Origin: Gongronella butleri
Taxonomy: Eukaryota; Mucoromycota; Mucoromycetes; Mucorales; Cunninghamellaceae
Assembly: GCA_025201375.1 (NCBI GenBank)
Contig: JAIWZP010000088.1
Span: 21,192-85,191, forward strand
Direction: 5' to 3'
Length of the DNA stretch: 64,000 nt
The notes under the pieces were generated by a model that did not search any database, was not told the origin of the DNA, and was given only the letters and a program-made list of their open reading frames with translations. Positions within the stretch are counted from its first letter, which is position 1. Each line of letters starts with the position of its first letter. Position numbers and translations under genes: made by a program. Below, piece by piece: positions 44,319-54,504 of the stretch.

Positions 44319-44934
44319 CTGTACTGTACAGTACCACATGACGGCACCAAATTTACACCAGCACAGTAGAAGATCGACTCAAGCCTCCAATCAGTCCAAG
44401 TTTTTTTGCAAATCGGATCACTCAGTCTTGAGAAATCTCAAGATGGTTCGTGTTTTCTAGCAGCCACTAGCAGCAGAGCCAACAATAGGAAAAGACAAAA
44501 AGAAGTTTTTTTATTTTCAAGAGGTGTCAATCCTTGGCCGTTCAGATGAACGTTTCCAGGCATGGCCACGAGGAGGCGATTGACTTGCATGCCCATCGCG
44601 CGCACCAAACTTACAGTACCATCCTTGGTCGGAAGAGAGCACTCGGACCCAAGCGACCACCATGCCACTGAGCGAGTTCCTTCCCGGGGAAGAGTGGTTC
44701 ACTTGCTAGAATCAACTTCTTCTTCCCTGGTGCGCGCGAGAGTTTCAGCCTGGAACGGCGACTACTTTTGCTGGCACACCCACCACGATTTTCAAAACTC
44801 GTTGGAGATTCACTCTGGCAGTCTTGATGCTTTGAGCAGAGTTGTTCACGTCTATGCACGTGCATCTGAAGGCACTTCGAGTGACCAACAACGAGGCAAA
44901 GAAAAAAAGAAAGAGATGAAGAAATGGAAAACGA
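44319..44934. other. Region between fold-back element 2 and the large palindrome
   Basis: 44398-44460 matches repeat A (24420-24480). 44470-44640 is a diverged copy of the outer part of the palindrome arm at 45120-45275 (shared order: agag-ccaa, ...gccgt..., ggaggcg.ttg.cttgc.gcccg). 44640-44934 is unassigned. The plus-strand ORF at 44562-45173 crosses this and the palindrome and is not supported. Confidence 0.4.
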
Positions 44935-47580
44935 CCGCCGCCCCAGAAAAAAACAATCGGATGAAAAATAAAGCCCCTCTCAAAAAGAACACCCCTTTTC
45001 ACGCATTGATTTTTCTTTGGTTTTGTCTTTTGTGCCAGCTTTTTTCAGCAGGACACTCATCCCCCCTTCACACGCAGCACCTCGCTTTGAAAAGAGGCAC
45101 CTCTGCTCCACTCTTACCCCACTCATACAGTAAAAGACAATTAAAAAGAAGACAATCAAAGAGAAAAATTTGATTTTTTTATTTAAAAATGCAAAAGAGC
45201 CAACCCTTTAGCCGTCTTTCGACGTTGCCCGGGCACGACCGCGTGGAGGCGGTTGGCTTGCGAGCCCGCTTCGTCTTTTTACCGAAAAAGAGAAGCCCTC
45301 CGTCGAGGGGAATAGAAAAACGGATAGTCTTTTTTTCTGGAGAAAAGAGATGCCCTTGGTCAAGGGGACCAGCAAAACTCTTGTTTTTTATTTTACGACA
45401 AAAAACAAGGCCCCCGTCGAGGTCAAAAGAATGTCGCTTTCATCTTTTTTTGCGGAAAAAGAGAAGACCTCCGTCGAGGTGAACAGAAAAACGCTTTGCA
45501 GTGTTTTAACGTGGATGCGTGGAGTTGTTCCAGAGACAAGTCGCCACATTTCTTCGTCTTTTTTGCGCCGAAAGAGAAGGCCCCCGGCGAGGCGAACAAA
45601 AAAACGCTTTGCAGTATTTTAATTGTGGGTGCATGGAGTTGTTCCAGACAAGAGTCGCCACGGCTTCTCTTTTTTTACGAAAAAAGAGTAGACCTCCGTC
45701 GAGGTGAACGCAAAAAACGCTTCTGCAGTATTTTATTGTGGATGCATGGAGATAGCCAGAGACGAGTCGCCACAAAGAAAAAAAAGGAGGAAGAAGAAAA
45801 AAGGCGGTCCTTTTTAACCTTTTTGGGAAGAAAAAATTGTTGGGAAGCAAATGGATGAGATTGGCCCATGTACAACAAGCGATTCCTATTTTGGGTGGAA
45901 TAAGCGAGGAGGGATGAAAAAAATCGCACGGCGGCGACTGACATACTGTAAGCCTTTTTTCACACGATTTTGAAGTAAAAAAGAAAGAGATTGGCTCATG
46001 TGCAACAAGCGATTCATATTTTGGGTGGAATAAGCGAGGAGGGATGAAAAAAATCGCACGGCGGCGCCTGACATACGTACCGGTACAGTAAGCCTTTTTT
46101 CACATGATTTTGAAGCAAAAAACGACCCATTATTTTTGGTCAGCTGGTAAAAAAGAAAAAAATCGCACGGCGGCGACTGACATAAGCCTTTTTTCACACG
46201 ATTTTGAAGTAAAAAAGAAAGAGATTGGCCCATGTGTAACAAGCAATTCCTATTTTGGGTGAAATAAGCGAGGAGGGATGAAAAAATCGCACGGCGGCAA
46301 GTGACACATGCCTTTTCACATGATTTTAAAGTAAAAAACAACGCATTATTTTTGGTCAGCTGGTACCGGCCACCGCGCCGCGCAATTTTTTTTGCATTCG
46401 TCCCCGATGTGCTTTGCCACCAATTTTGGTCAGTTGTCTTCTATTTCAAAATCATGTGAAAAAAGGCTTATTTCAGTCGCCGCCGTGCGATTTTTTTCTT
46501 TTTTACCAGCTGACCAAAAATAATGGGTCGTTTTTTGCTTCAAAATCATGTGAAAAAAGGCTTACTGTACCGGTACGTATGTCAGGCGCCGCCGTGCGAT
46601 TTTTTTCATCCCTCCTCGCTTATTCCACCCAAAATAGGAATCGCTTGTTGTACATGGGCCAATCTCATCCATTTGCTTCCCAACAATTTTTTCTTCCCAA
46701 AAAGGTTAAAAAGGACCGCCTTTTTTCTTCTTCCTCCTTTTTTTTCTTTGTGGCGACTCGTCTCTGGCTATCTCCATGCATCCACAATAAAATACTGCAG
46801 AAGCGTTTTTTGCGTTCACCTCGACGGAGGTCTACTCTTTTTTCGTAAAAAAAGAGAAGCCGTGGCGACTCTTGTCTGGAACAACTCCATGCACCCACAA
46901 TTAAAATACTGCAAAGCGTTTTTTTGTTCGCCTCGCCGGGGGCCTTCTCTTTCGGCGCAAAAAAGACGAAGAAATGTGGCGACTTGTCTCTGGAACAACT
47001 CCACGCATCCACGTTAAAACACTGCAAAGCGTTTTTCTGTTCACCTCGACGGAGGTCTTCTCTTTTTCCGCAAAAAAAGATGAAAGCGACATTCTTTTGA
47101 CCTCGACGGGGGCCTTGTTTTTTGTCGTAAAATAAAAAACAAGAGTTTTGCTGGTCCCCTTGACCAAGGGCATCTCTTTTCTCCAGAAAAAAAGACTATC
47201 CGTTTTTCTATTCCCCTCGACGGAGGGCTCCTCTTTTTCGGTAAAAAGACGAAGCGGGCTCGCAAGCCAACCGCCTCCACGCGGTCGTGCCCGGGCAACG
47301 TCGAAAGACGGCTAAAGGGTTGGCTCTTTTGCATTTTTAAATAAAAAAATCAAATTTTTCTCTTTGATTGTCTTCTTTTTAATTGTCTTTTACTGTATGA
47401 GTGGGGTAAGAGTGGAGCAGAGGTGCCTCTTTTCAAAGCGAGGTGCTGCGTGTGAAGGGGGGATGAGTGTCCTGCTGAAAAAAGCTGGCACAAAAGACAA
47501 AACCAAAGAAAAATCGTTCAATGCGTGAAAAAATGGGCGGAGCAATTTATCATACAATTTTTTCTGGGGCAAGGACCGTT
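44935..47580. mobile_element. Large palindrome with internal tandem repeats (Foldback-like)
   Basis: The left arm (about 44935-46150) and right arm (about 46440-47580) are inverted copies; over 45189-45858 versus 46665-47334 their translations are identical. Each arm contains imperfect tandem units of about 100-120 nt centred on CCTCCGTCGAGG-type motifs (near 45300, 45420, 45470, 45580, 45690). Nearer the centre there is a second tandem unit (TCGCACGGCGGCG, AAGCCTTTTTTCACA) with a different copy number in the two arms. The outermost 60 nt are diverged. No transposase was seen. Long inverted repeats built from short tandem repeats resemble Drosophila Foldback elements, but relationship is inference. 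Confidence 0.7.
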
Positions 47581-47637
47581 TTTTCTCTCCTCCTAATTCT
47601 ATCGCGTAGCCCTATGCCCCTGTTGTCGCCTACATTA

Positions 47638-48201
47638 AATTGTGTGATATAAATTAAGAATTGGGCAGCTGCATTTTGGCTTTACTCTCTTCCGCTGAGC
47701 GCCCAGGAGTGCGCTGGGATGAACTAACGCGTTGCCCCTGGATGTAAAAAAATTTGATTTGGAATCGAATGGTGTTACTTTCGAGCCATGCTCGTTTAGT
47801 AAAAACACTTGATAATTGCGCCTTTGCCGCCGCCCACGGCCAAAATGGCATAAAATCGCGTAAAGTGCGATTATCTCAAAATTTTATTAAGTTAACGGAG
47901 ACCGTGTGAGAACTTTATTCGATTCTAAATCAAATTTTACATCGGCAACGCGGAACAGAATTACGAATTGAGCGATTTTTGAGGCACTTGTATTAGAGCA
48001 GAAACTGCAATGACAGGGCGAAATCGGCGCAAATCGCTAAGTGCTCAAAATCCAGCAATCTGACGTGCATTTTAGACTTCACCATGCGATTTAGAATCAT
48101 CAATTACCTCTAGAACGTCTGTCAAAGCATCAAGAACGCAAAGCCAAGTGTACTCAAAAGGCCAATGGCATTGCCCAATTCTTACTTTATATCACACAAT
48201 T
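47638..48201. mobile_element. MITE-like element with 30-nt terminal inverted repeats
   Basis: The left end AATTGTGTGATATAAA...AAGAATTGGGCA (47638-47667) is repeated inverted at 48172-48201. The 564-nt body has no coding potential. The short segment TAGCCCT..CTGTTGTC occurs on both outer sides (about 47607-47626 and 48206-48220), perhaps an enlarged target duplication or part of an older repeat. Superfamily is not assigned. Confidence 0.6.
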
Positions 48202-48889
48202 CAACATAGCCCTGTTGTCCATGGTGTTGGGTTTGAAATGCCGACTGACCCCTATTACTGTATACAAAATCAACATGGCTCGCTATTACAGTAAGCATCC
48301 GTCGTGTAGTGTCAAGTGCTGGTAGCCATGCATTGACGCGCCGGCTGCAGCGCAAACTGCCCGGATAACAGGCGGTTGAAAGAAAAAAATATCAAATCAA
48401 TCAATGTACCGGTAGGTGCCAGCCACCTGGAGCCGTCTCCCCAGGCACACGCGACCTGGTGCACGTGCATGTCAATAATGTGGCCATTGACATGTACAGT
48501 ACCGTACTGTACAAAAAAAGGTACAGTATCGCGAATCATTGGCCAGACGACGGGGACGACAAAAAAAGGCGCAATAAAAAAATGAGCAGCCCAGTAGCCT
48601 TATCGTCAAACAGACCCCGAGGAATCAAGGAACGGAAAGAGACACAAGTGCGACCGCGTGTCAGGTACACTACAATAATGAACGCGGGTAACACAATATA
48701 AAAAAGAAAGGAACATGTACTGTAGATACTAATTTCACGAATTTCACAAATGCAAGGCTGACCGCTGCTACAGTACATGCCGTAATTGGATAGGTTCCAA
48801 AATGAGTCATTAGGCAATTTTGGCACGTCAATTTATAAAGAAACGTTAAAACCCAATGAGTGATTAGGTTGTTGTCGACAATTTTAGAA

Positions 48890-49960
48890 AATTGGCAATT
48901 TTCGCATGATTTTCACAAATCTAGTCTTAAAGGCCACAGACCATAATTGTGTTGCCTCTCCAAACCTATGCATTAGGTTATTTTTGGGCATCCATTTCCT
49001 ACAAATATTTAAAAATCAGAGGTTGTCTTTGTCCTTGTGCAGATGAATCCAAAATACCGGAATTTTCACAAATTTAGCACGAGGGTCTCGAAATATTTTG
49101 TGGATTGCAATGAAAATGGCATCAATCGAAAGAGACATACTGTAATGTACAGTATCATACTTGGGTGTCATTTTCGGAATGTTTGCTCGCCCGATGAACA
49201 AACGTTGCATGCTTGCAAGTGTCGATCATCAAATATTGGATTAATTTTCAAACTCACTTTTCTCGACAACTGGGAAACAACCCACGGTGCTTTTAACGTG
49301 TAAAATGCAGCTGCTGATCTCCGTCAAATGAAACAAGCTCGCCGCGATATACTGTAGGAAGATCGCAACTGACAAAGAAAACAGCTTTTTACGAAAAATT
49401 TTTAAAATAATGCTGATTTGCTTGAGAATGGTTTAGTCGACCTGTGATTTTTATCTCAGTTTTACTAACAAAAAGGGGATCAAAGCATCTAATGGGAAAT
49501 GGGATGACTTGCAGCGCGCTACTTGGGGTTTAAGCTTTTTTGTTTCAAATTTTGCACTGAATTCGATCCAGCTACAGTATAATTCATGAGCGAGCACGAC
49601 CATGCAGATGGCAAGATGATAAGTAAAAATAGTACAAATAGGTAGGATGCTTTTGGCATTTTTGAGTCCAAAAAAATTGGGCGGGTCCATATTGAGCATT
49701 GGGCCGTCGTATGATAGGTTTGATACTGTAGCTTACCTATACCGCCGTGATGCATATTTTATTGGCGGGCAAATAGGCTGTAAAAAAATTCTGAAGGCAC
49801 AGCAGGCCAGCAAAATCTGAAAAACACGCTTGTTGGTTTTTAAAAGATACTGTAAATGTGTAAGTTTTGTGCGGTGCATCGCGATGCTCAAGGCATTGAA
49901 ATGAACAAATGACAGCGCGCGTCAACTTTTGTTCAGTGAGATTGAAACATGGACAGATCA
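48890..49960. repeat. Dispersed repeat A, copy 4
   Basis: Collinear with copy 3 (38275-39620). Relative to copies 2 and 3 it carries extra CAGTA/CTGTA pentamers at TA sites (for example 49573 and the pair at 49138/49148). Confidence 0.65.
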
Positions 49961-50244
49961 TCAAAGCTCATAGTTAATGGCCTTAATGCAGTGACACATC
50001 TCTTATTGGCCTGCAGGTACGCTTAATTTTTTTCTGGAGGCACAGCGAGCTGGCAAAGTCCAGAATCGTGCTATTTATTGTTTTTCAAAGTCAAAATTGT
50101 CGCTTTTTGTGCTATGCAAATGGCGCAAAGCTGTACAGCACGTATCATACGTAGATGTTGAAACGATAGCGCGCGTCAGCACAACAAGCTCTGTCTATTG
50201 GGCATACTGTAAAAAATGGCAGGAGTATTTTATTAAATTCAGTC

Positions 50245-51090
50245 AAAACGGATGAAAATTGATGCAACCACCAGCACGACATGATATGACGTGCTTTGCA
50301 ACCCCGAAACGCGTCCCATAATGAAATACCGGTAACAAGCAAGAAATCCGATTGATGCTCACTTTGCAGCCTGCCAAAGACATTGCGGCGCTCCACGCGT
50401 AAATCAAAGTCTGATCGTGAGTGAACTTTGAAGCAAGAAAGACGCGCCCTTGGAGCCGCACCGACTCATCCGTTAGTAAGAGGTGCTTCAGTGCATAAAC
50501 ATGAATACAGTACATGATTAACACAAACGCATGTAACTTGCCATTTGACGCGGTTTACAATATCAGGCGTCAAAAAGGTCAATGATTTTGAAATCACGTC
50601 AAAAACACCAAAAAAAATACTTTCTTTCATGGATCATTAATGTCCACCACGTACGCAGAAAGCCATGAACGTTCTGATGTTGTGAAGTTTATTCAGATAC
50701 AGGTAGTTTTAATTGAAATGGAGTTAAGTTAAAACTGCATCTTGAAGCAAACTTCTTTTCATTTTTATTGCATTTTTGACACAATGAATAAGGCATGTTT
50801 ACATTGTGTTTGAATGGAATGGTGACCCGAGAAGTACCTAAACTTTTTACTTTTAGATGGTCGATTGCACCCCTTGGACTATTTGTCATTCTCAAAATCG
50901 TGATTGCGAGCTATCCAGTGACTGCAATACTGCAAGAATAGGCTTAATTGAACTGGAAATCGTGAACTTTTTGGTTCAATGTGCAAGCATGCTTACATGA
51001 TGATATTTCATTGACAAATGAATTTCATTAAAAACAACAAAATACTCCAGTCGCAATATTCTCGACAAGCAATCCATTGACGCCCTATTT
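50245..51090. repeat. Dispersed repeat B, copy 2
   Basis: Collinear with 9040-9990. The blocks around 50275-50345 and 50410-50485 recur inverted at 59863-59940 and 59585-59655. Non-coding. Confidence 0.55.
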
Positions 51091-51335
51091 TTTTTTTTTT
51101 TTTTTTTGCATAGCACGCGACTACAGTAAAAACAAAAAGTAACGCACCCGCAGTAAGTCGGATGCGCGTAATATCTAGAACAATGAGAGAAAATTAGACC
51201 GCAAGTTGTAAAAACGCATTAAATTGATAATCCTCGCTCTACAGCGTATCGACCTCTTTTAAACTTGGCCCAGTTGAATCACAATGGCATGCAAAAATGT
51301 CTTTTACAATGCCTGATATCTTAAAGATTGTTGCT

Positions 51336-51373
<38 letters not shown>

Positions 51374-51823
51374 GAAATTCAATGCCCAATGCCCTGATGT
51401 CGATGCGTTCCATAGAGAGCCCATAAGGCTTCATTTTGAAATTAAGCTTTTTTTTTATCAATTCATCCTTTCAATCTTTATGCAATGCTGATCTACACAT
51501 AAACCCAGTCAGTGAGCAACCGGCATTACATAAACAAAAACGAGAGCCCAGGAAAATGTGACTAAAAGAAGCTGAATATATTTTTTGCGGGTGCCCCTGA
51601 AACAATTTGACAGCTTGGTGTAACGCCCTGGCCGTCAAAAACAAGAAGCAAAACGCCAATGATGATATGGGGCCGGCCCACCTCCTGTTTTTTTTTTTTT
51701 TTTTTTTTTTTTTTTTGAGAACAGGCCGCCAACTTGCATAAATAAACAAGAATTCAGCCGCTGGCCGGGTGCCAATTCTCGTTTTTCTCGCTCTCTTTCT
51801 CTATCATTCTCATTTTTGTTTTA

Positions 51824-53563
51824 ATGCTCAGCTTTACATTGACAGAAGAGGCTATCGCAAAGTTGAAATGTGAAATAGCAGCATGCGGATACAAAGGTAA
51901 ACAAAAAAAAATGGGATGCTAGTCGGCGCGCAGAATGCGGGGAAACGGCAAGGGGTCAGCACGTCTGTGCTCATTTGCATCGACTTTTATATTCTAGGCG
52001 TGCTCTTGAAGGATCTTTTAAAGTATCTACAGGTCATTCTCTATCCAGACGTGTTCTCAGTTTGCGTGGGAAAGGATATATTGGACGAGACATGGGAAAA
52101 GCTCAAGGCGGCGGACCCTAAAATGATCGTGGTGGCGAATGACTTGACAAACATTGAGAACCACATCGAGGATGAACGCGTAAGCGCTAAATAGAGAAAA
52201 AATCACGATTTCTCACTGTTTTTTTGCTTGTCCTGTAGCCGCTATTTAACGTTCCAATAATGGACATTGCTTTTGCGCACTATGTTGAGATTGTTGATGC
52301 ACGTCAGCTGTCGTTTCTTGCCCTGTACCAGAAATGTGGACCAAATGTACGAATTGTGGCGTCCAAGGCTGCGCAGACGCACGAGATGTTTGCTGGTGTG
52401 CCGGTAAGCTCAAAAAGAGGACCGACGGTATGCACGGTGCGTGGAGAAACTCACCTTTTATTATTTGAAAAAAGGACATCCGATCAATTGAAGAGGAAAT
52501 TGTCCGTATTGGGGCATTCAACGTCCTGTACGAGGTCATGATGGCCGGTCCGGATGGGATCTCGCAACGTGGTCTCATCAAAAAGATTGGTAGCTGTCAG
52601 AGTTCCGTGAACAAGCTTGTCCGAAAGTTTCGAAGTGAAAATGCAATGTAAGGATCGAAAATAGGGCGCGCAACGAACATGTTCCACTCATATAATTTCT
52701 TTTTTTTTTCGGTGTGTATATGTATAAAATACAGGACAAATGTCCGTCTGGGTATCATGTGCTGGTGTATTCACGCGCGCTACATGAGCAAAACACGTGT
52801 GACAAAAGCTTTGTGCGCGCTTGAGTCTCTCGGCCATCCTTTGCCCGAAGCAAAAGTGATTGATGAACGCCAAACAGGCACGACGTCCATGCCATTGTCA
52901 TTCATCGTCAACAGCAGCACTGACAACTCAGAAAAACACAATGATGTCAAGAAGGAGAAGATGATAGAGGATTTGCCGCTTGCCGTCGAGTCGTCGCCCA
53001 CTGTCATGCCCGGACCGCTTTTGGACGACAGCATGTGTCACTCGCCAGCAGCCTCGTCGGTCATGTCGCTCTCATCTGATTCTTCTTTTCCATCGTTGGA
53101 CGACGATGACGATCATTTGGACGAAATTTCCTCTGGAACTGCATTGCCACCAACACCCACGCGCAATTATGTCTCAGTTCAAGAGCTGCTTTCCATGCGG
53201 CACCGCCAATTGTCGCGTGAAAGGGCAGAAAATACGCAAAGATTACATGATGCGTCGCAAATGTCGCGAAATCGCCACCATCACCGCCACACCTCAGAGT
53301 CTCCCGAGCCCCCTTTGCGCCATACATCATCGCAAAATGACCAAAACAACGAATTGAGTTGGCACATCCCCGAGTCACCGACTCTTTTGAAACGCAAACA
53401 CCATCAATTCGACCTGGAGCACATGGGAACCGATCCATTGCGCCATTCTACTTCACAAACACCGCGCACATCGCGCCCCAAGCATCATCATCATCATCAA
53501 CACCATGCACGTTGCTCTTCGCGTCAATCGCGCCAGGACAATAATGGTTGTCTAGTGCAATGA
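51824..53563 (+). CDS. Orphan protein with a possible winged-helix domain
   Basis: Five exons: 51824-51896, 51998-52179, 52239-52403, 52475-52647, 52735-53563, giving 473 aa. Residues about 1-225 look globular and helical; the segment GISQRGLIKKIGSCQSSVNK in exon 4 resembles a helix-turn-helix of the winged type, loosely like the B-block reader of TFIIIC, but I do not claim that family. Residues about 240-473 are low complexity: Ser-rich, acidic (DDDDDHLDE) and His-rich near the end (PKHHHHHQHHARCSS). The His runs could bind metal or drive condensation. All four introns have GT-AG ends and keep frame. The ATG at 51824 follows a T/C-rich leader. Divergent or parallel partner: SNF2-RING gene starts 190 nt downstream on the same strand. 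Confidence 0.7.
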
Positions 53564-53756
53564 AAAGAAATAATAAAAAACCAGCGGTTCATGTCATCTC
53601 GTCTTGCCCATTTTTGATGGGATAAGAATGACGCCACATTTAAAGTCCGACACGTGGCACAGCACAAAAGGCCGACGTTGGCACGAAACCTTGCCATTTT
53701 CCTTTTTTTTCTTTCGCGCTTTTCTTTTTCTTTTTTTTTTTTTGTTTTTTTCAACT

Positions 53757-54472
53757 ATGCCGCGTGGACACGACGTGATTCCGGGAGCGACGGTGAACTT
53801 GTCTGTGATTGAGAAATGGCAAGAGTCTATGCTATCGTCTGCTGACGCACCCGAGCAGGAGACAAAGCGCAGAAGAACAGACGGACCGACTTGTATTGGG
53901 TATCTTGATCTTCCGTTGCCGTCGACGGTTTCGAGCGCACATGCACACGCACTGGCGCAAATGAAGCTTGAGCCAAAGTGGACGTATTATGTTCAAGATG
54001 ATCTCCAAGTGGGCAGCCTTTGCCTCGCCTTTTTGGACGATCCTGTGGTGCTCGTCGACCTCGTGTACGCTGAACATAGCACGCCAGAGCAAGACGGCCC
54101 CTGGATTCGCTTTTTTATGGCACTTGCTGCGGCACGGGCCAACCAAAACCTGTCCATCTTGCAACACACCGTCAAAAGCGCATCAGCCACCGCCCCCATC
54201 ACGCTCAGCGTGCCAATTGCCCTCCCATTCGACAAACCAATGTCAATCACGTTTTTCTTCCGCGTCATCTTGCCCCATTGGTATCCGCAGCAGCAAAATC
54301 ACGCACAAAACGCCTCCACCGCCTCCATCGATGACTTTTACAGCCATATCCAGCCACCCATCTCCCCCGTTTGCATCCAAAAGTGCGCAGCGCCCCAACT
54401 CGTCGCCAAGCTCACCCCATTCCAGTCCCAAAATGTCGAATGGATGGTAAAGATAAAATACAAACACGCACA

Positions 54473-54504
<32 letters not shown>

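Larger units (their letters stand above)
38157..51128. repeat. Dense cluster of TACAGTA/TACTGTA 7-mers (about 36)
   Basis: Hand-located examples: 38157, 39373, 39473, 39678, 40172, 40455, 40568, 41417, 42149, 42313, 43325, 44317, 44322, 44327, 44612, 45126, 45944, 46084, 46563, 47391, 48256, 48287, 48495, 48505, 48522, 48718, 48769, 49138, 49148, 49350, 49573, 49724, 49848, 50205, 50506, 51122. Chance predicts one or two in 13 kb. At 39373 and 49573 the extra five bases are absent from paralogous repeat copies. Confidence 0.6.
48202..51823. other. Gene-free zone with repeats A and B before the winged-helix gene
   Basis: Holds a TACAGTA-rich segment (48256-48775), repeat A copy 4 (48890-49960), repeat B copy 2 (50245-51090) and two long homopolymers: T run at about 51091-51108 and A run at about 51340-51368. 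A T run of about 30 at 51687-51716 lies in the upstream region of the next gene. No ORF has family features. Confidence 0.55.

Noticed and set aside
45189..45858. Arginine/proline-rich ORFs in the palindrome (mirrored at 46665-47334)
   Set aside because: They follow tandem low-complexity DNA and appear identically on opposite strands because the arms are inverted copies; no start context or family.
44935..47580. CRISPR-like array
   Set aside because: The repeats are long, imperfect and arranged as an inverted pair, with no constant spacer length; the host is eukaryotic.
38120..51800. Centromere or heterochromatic core
   Set aside because: Gene-free and repeat-rich, but only about 14 kb and made of identifiable decayed elements; nothing specific to a centromere is visible.
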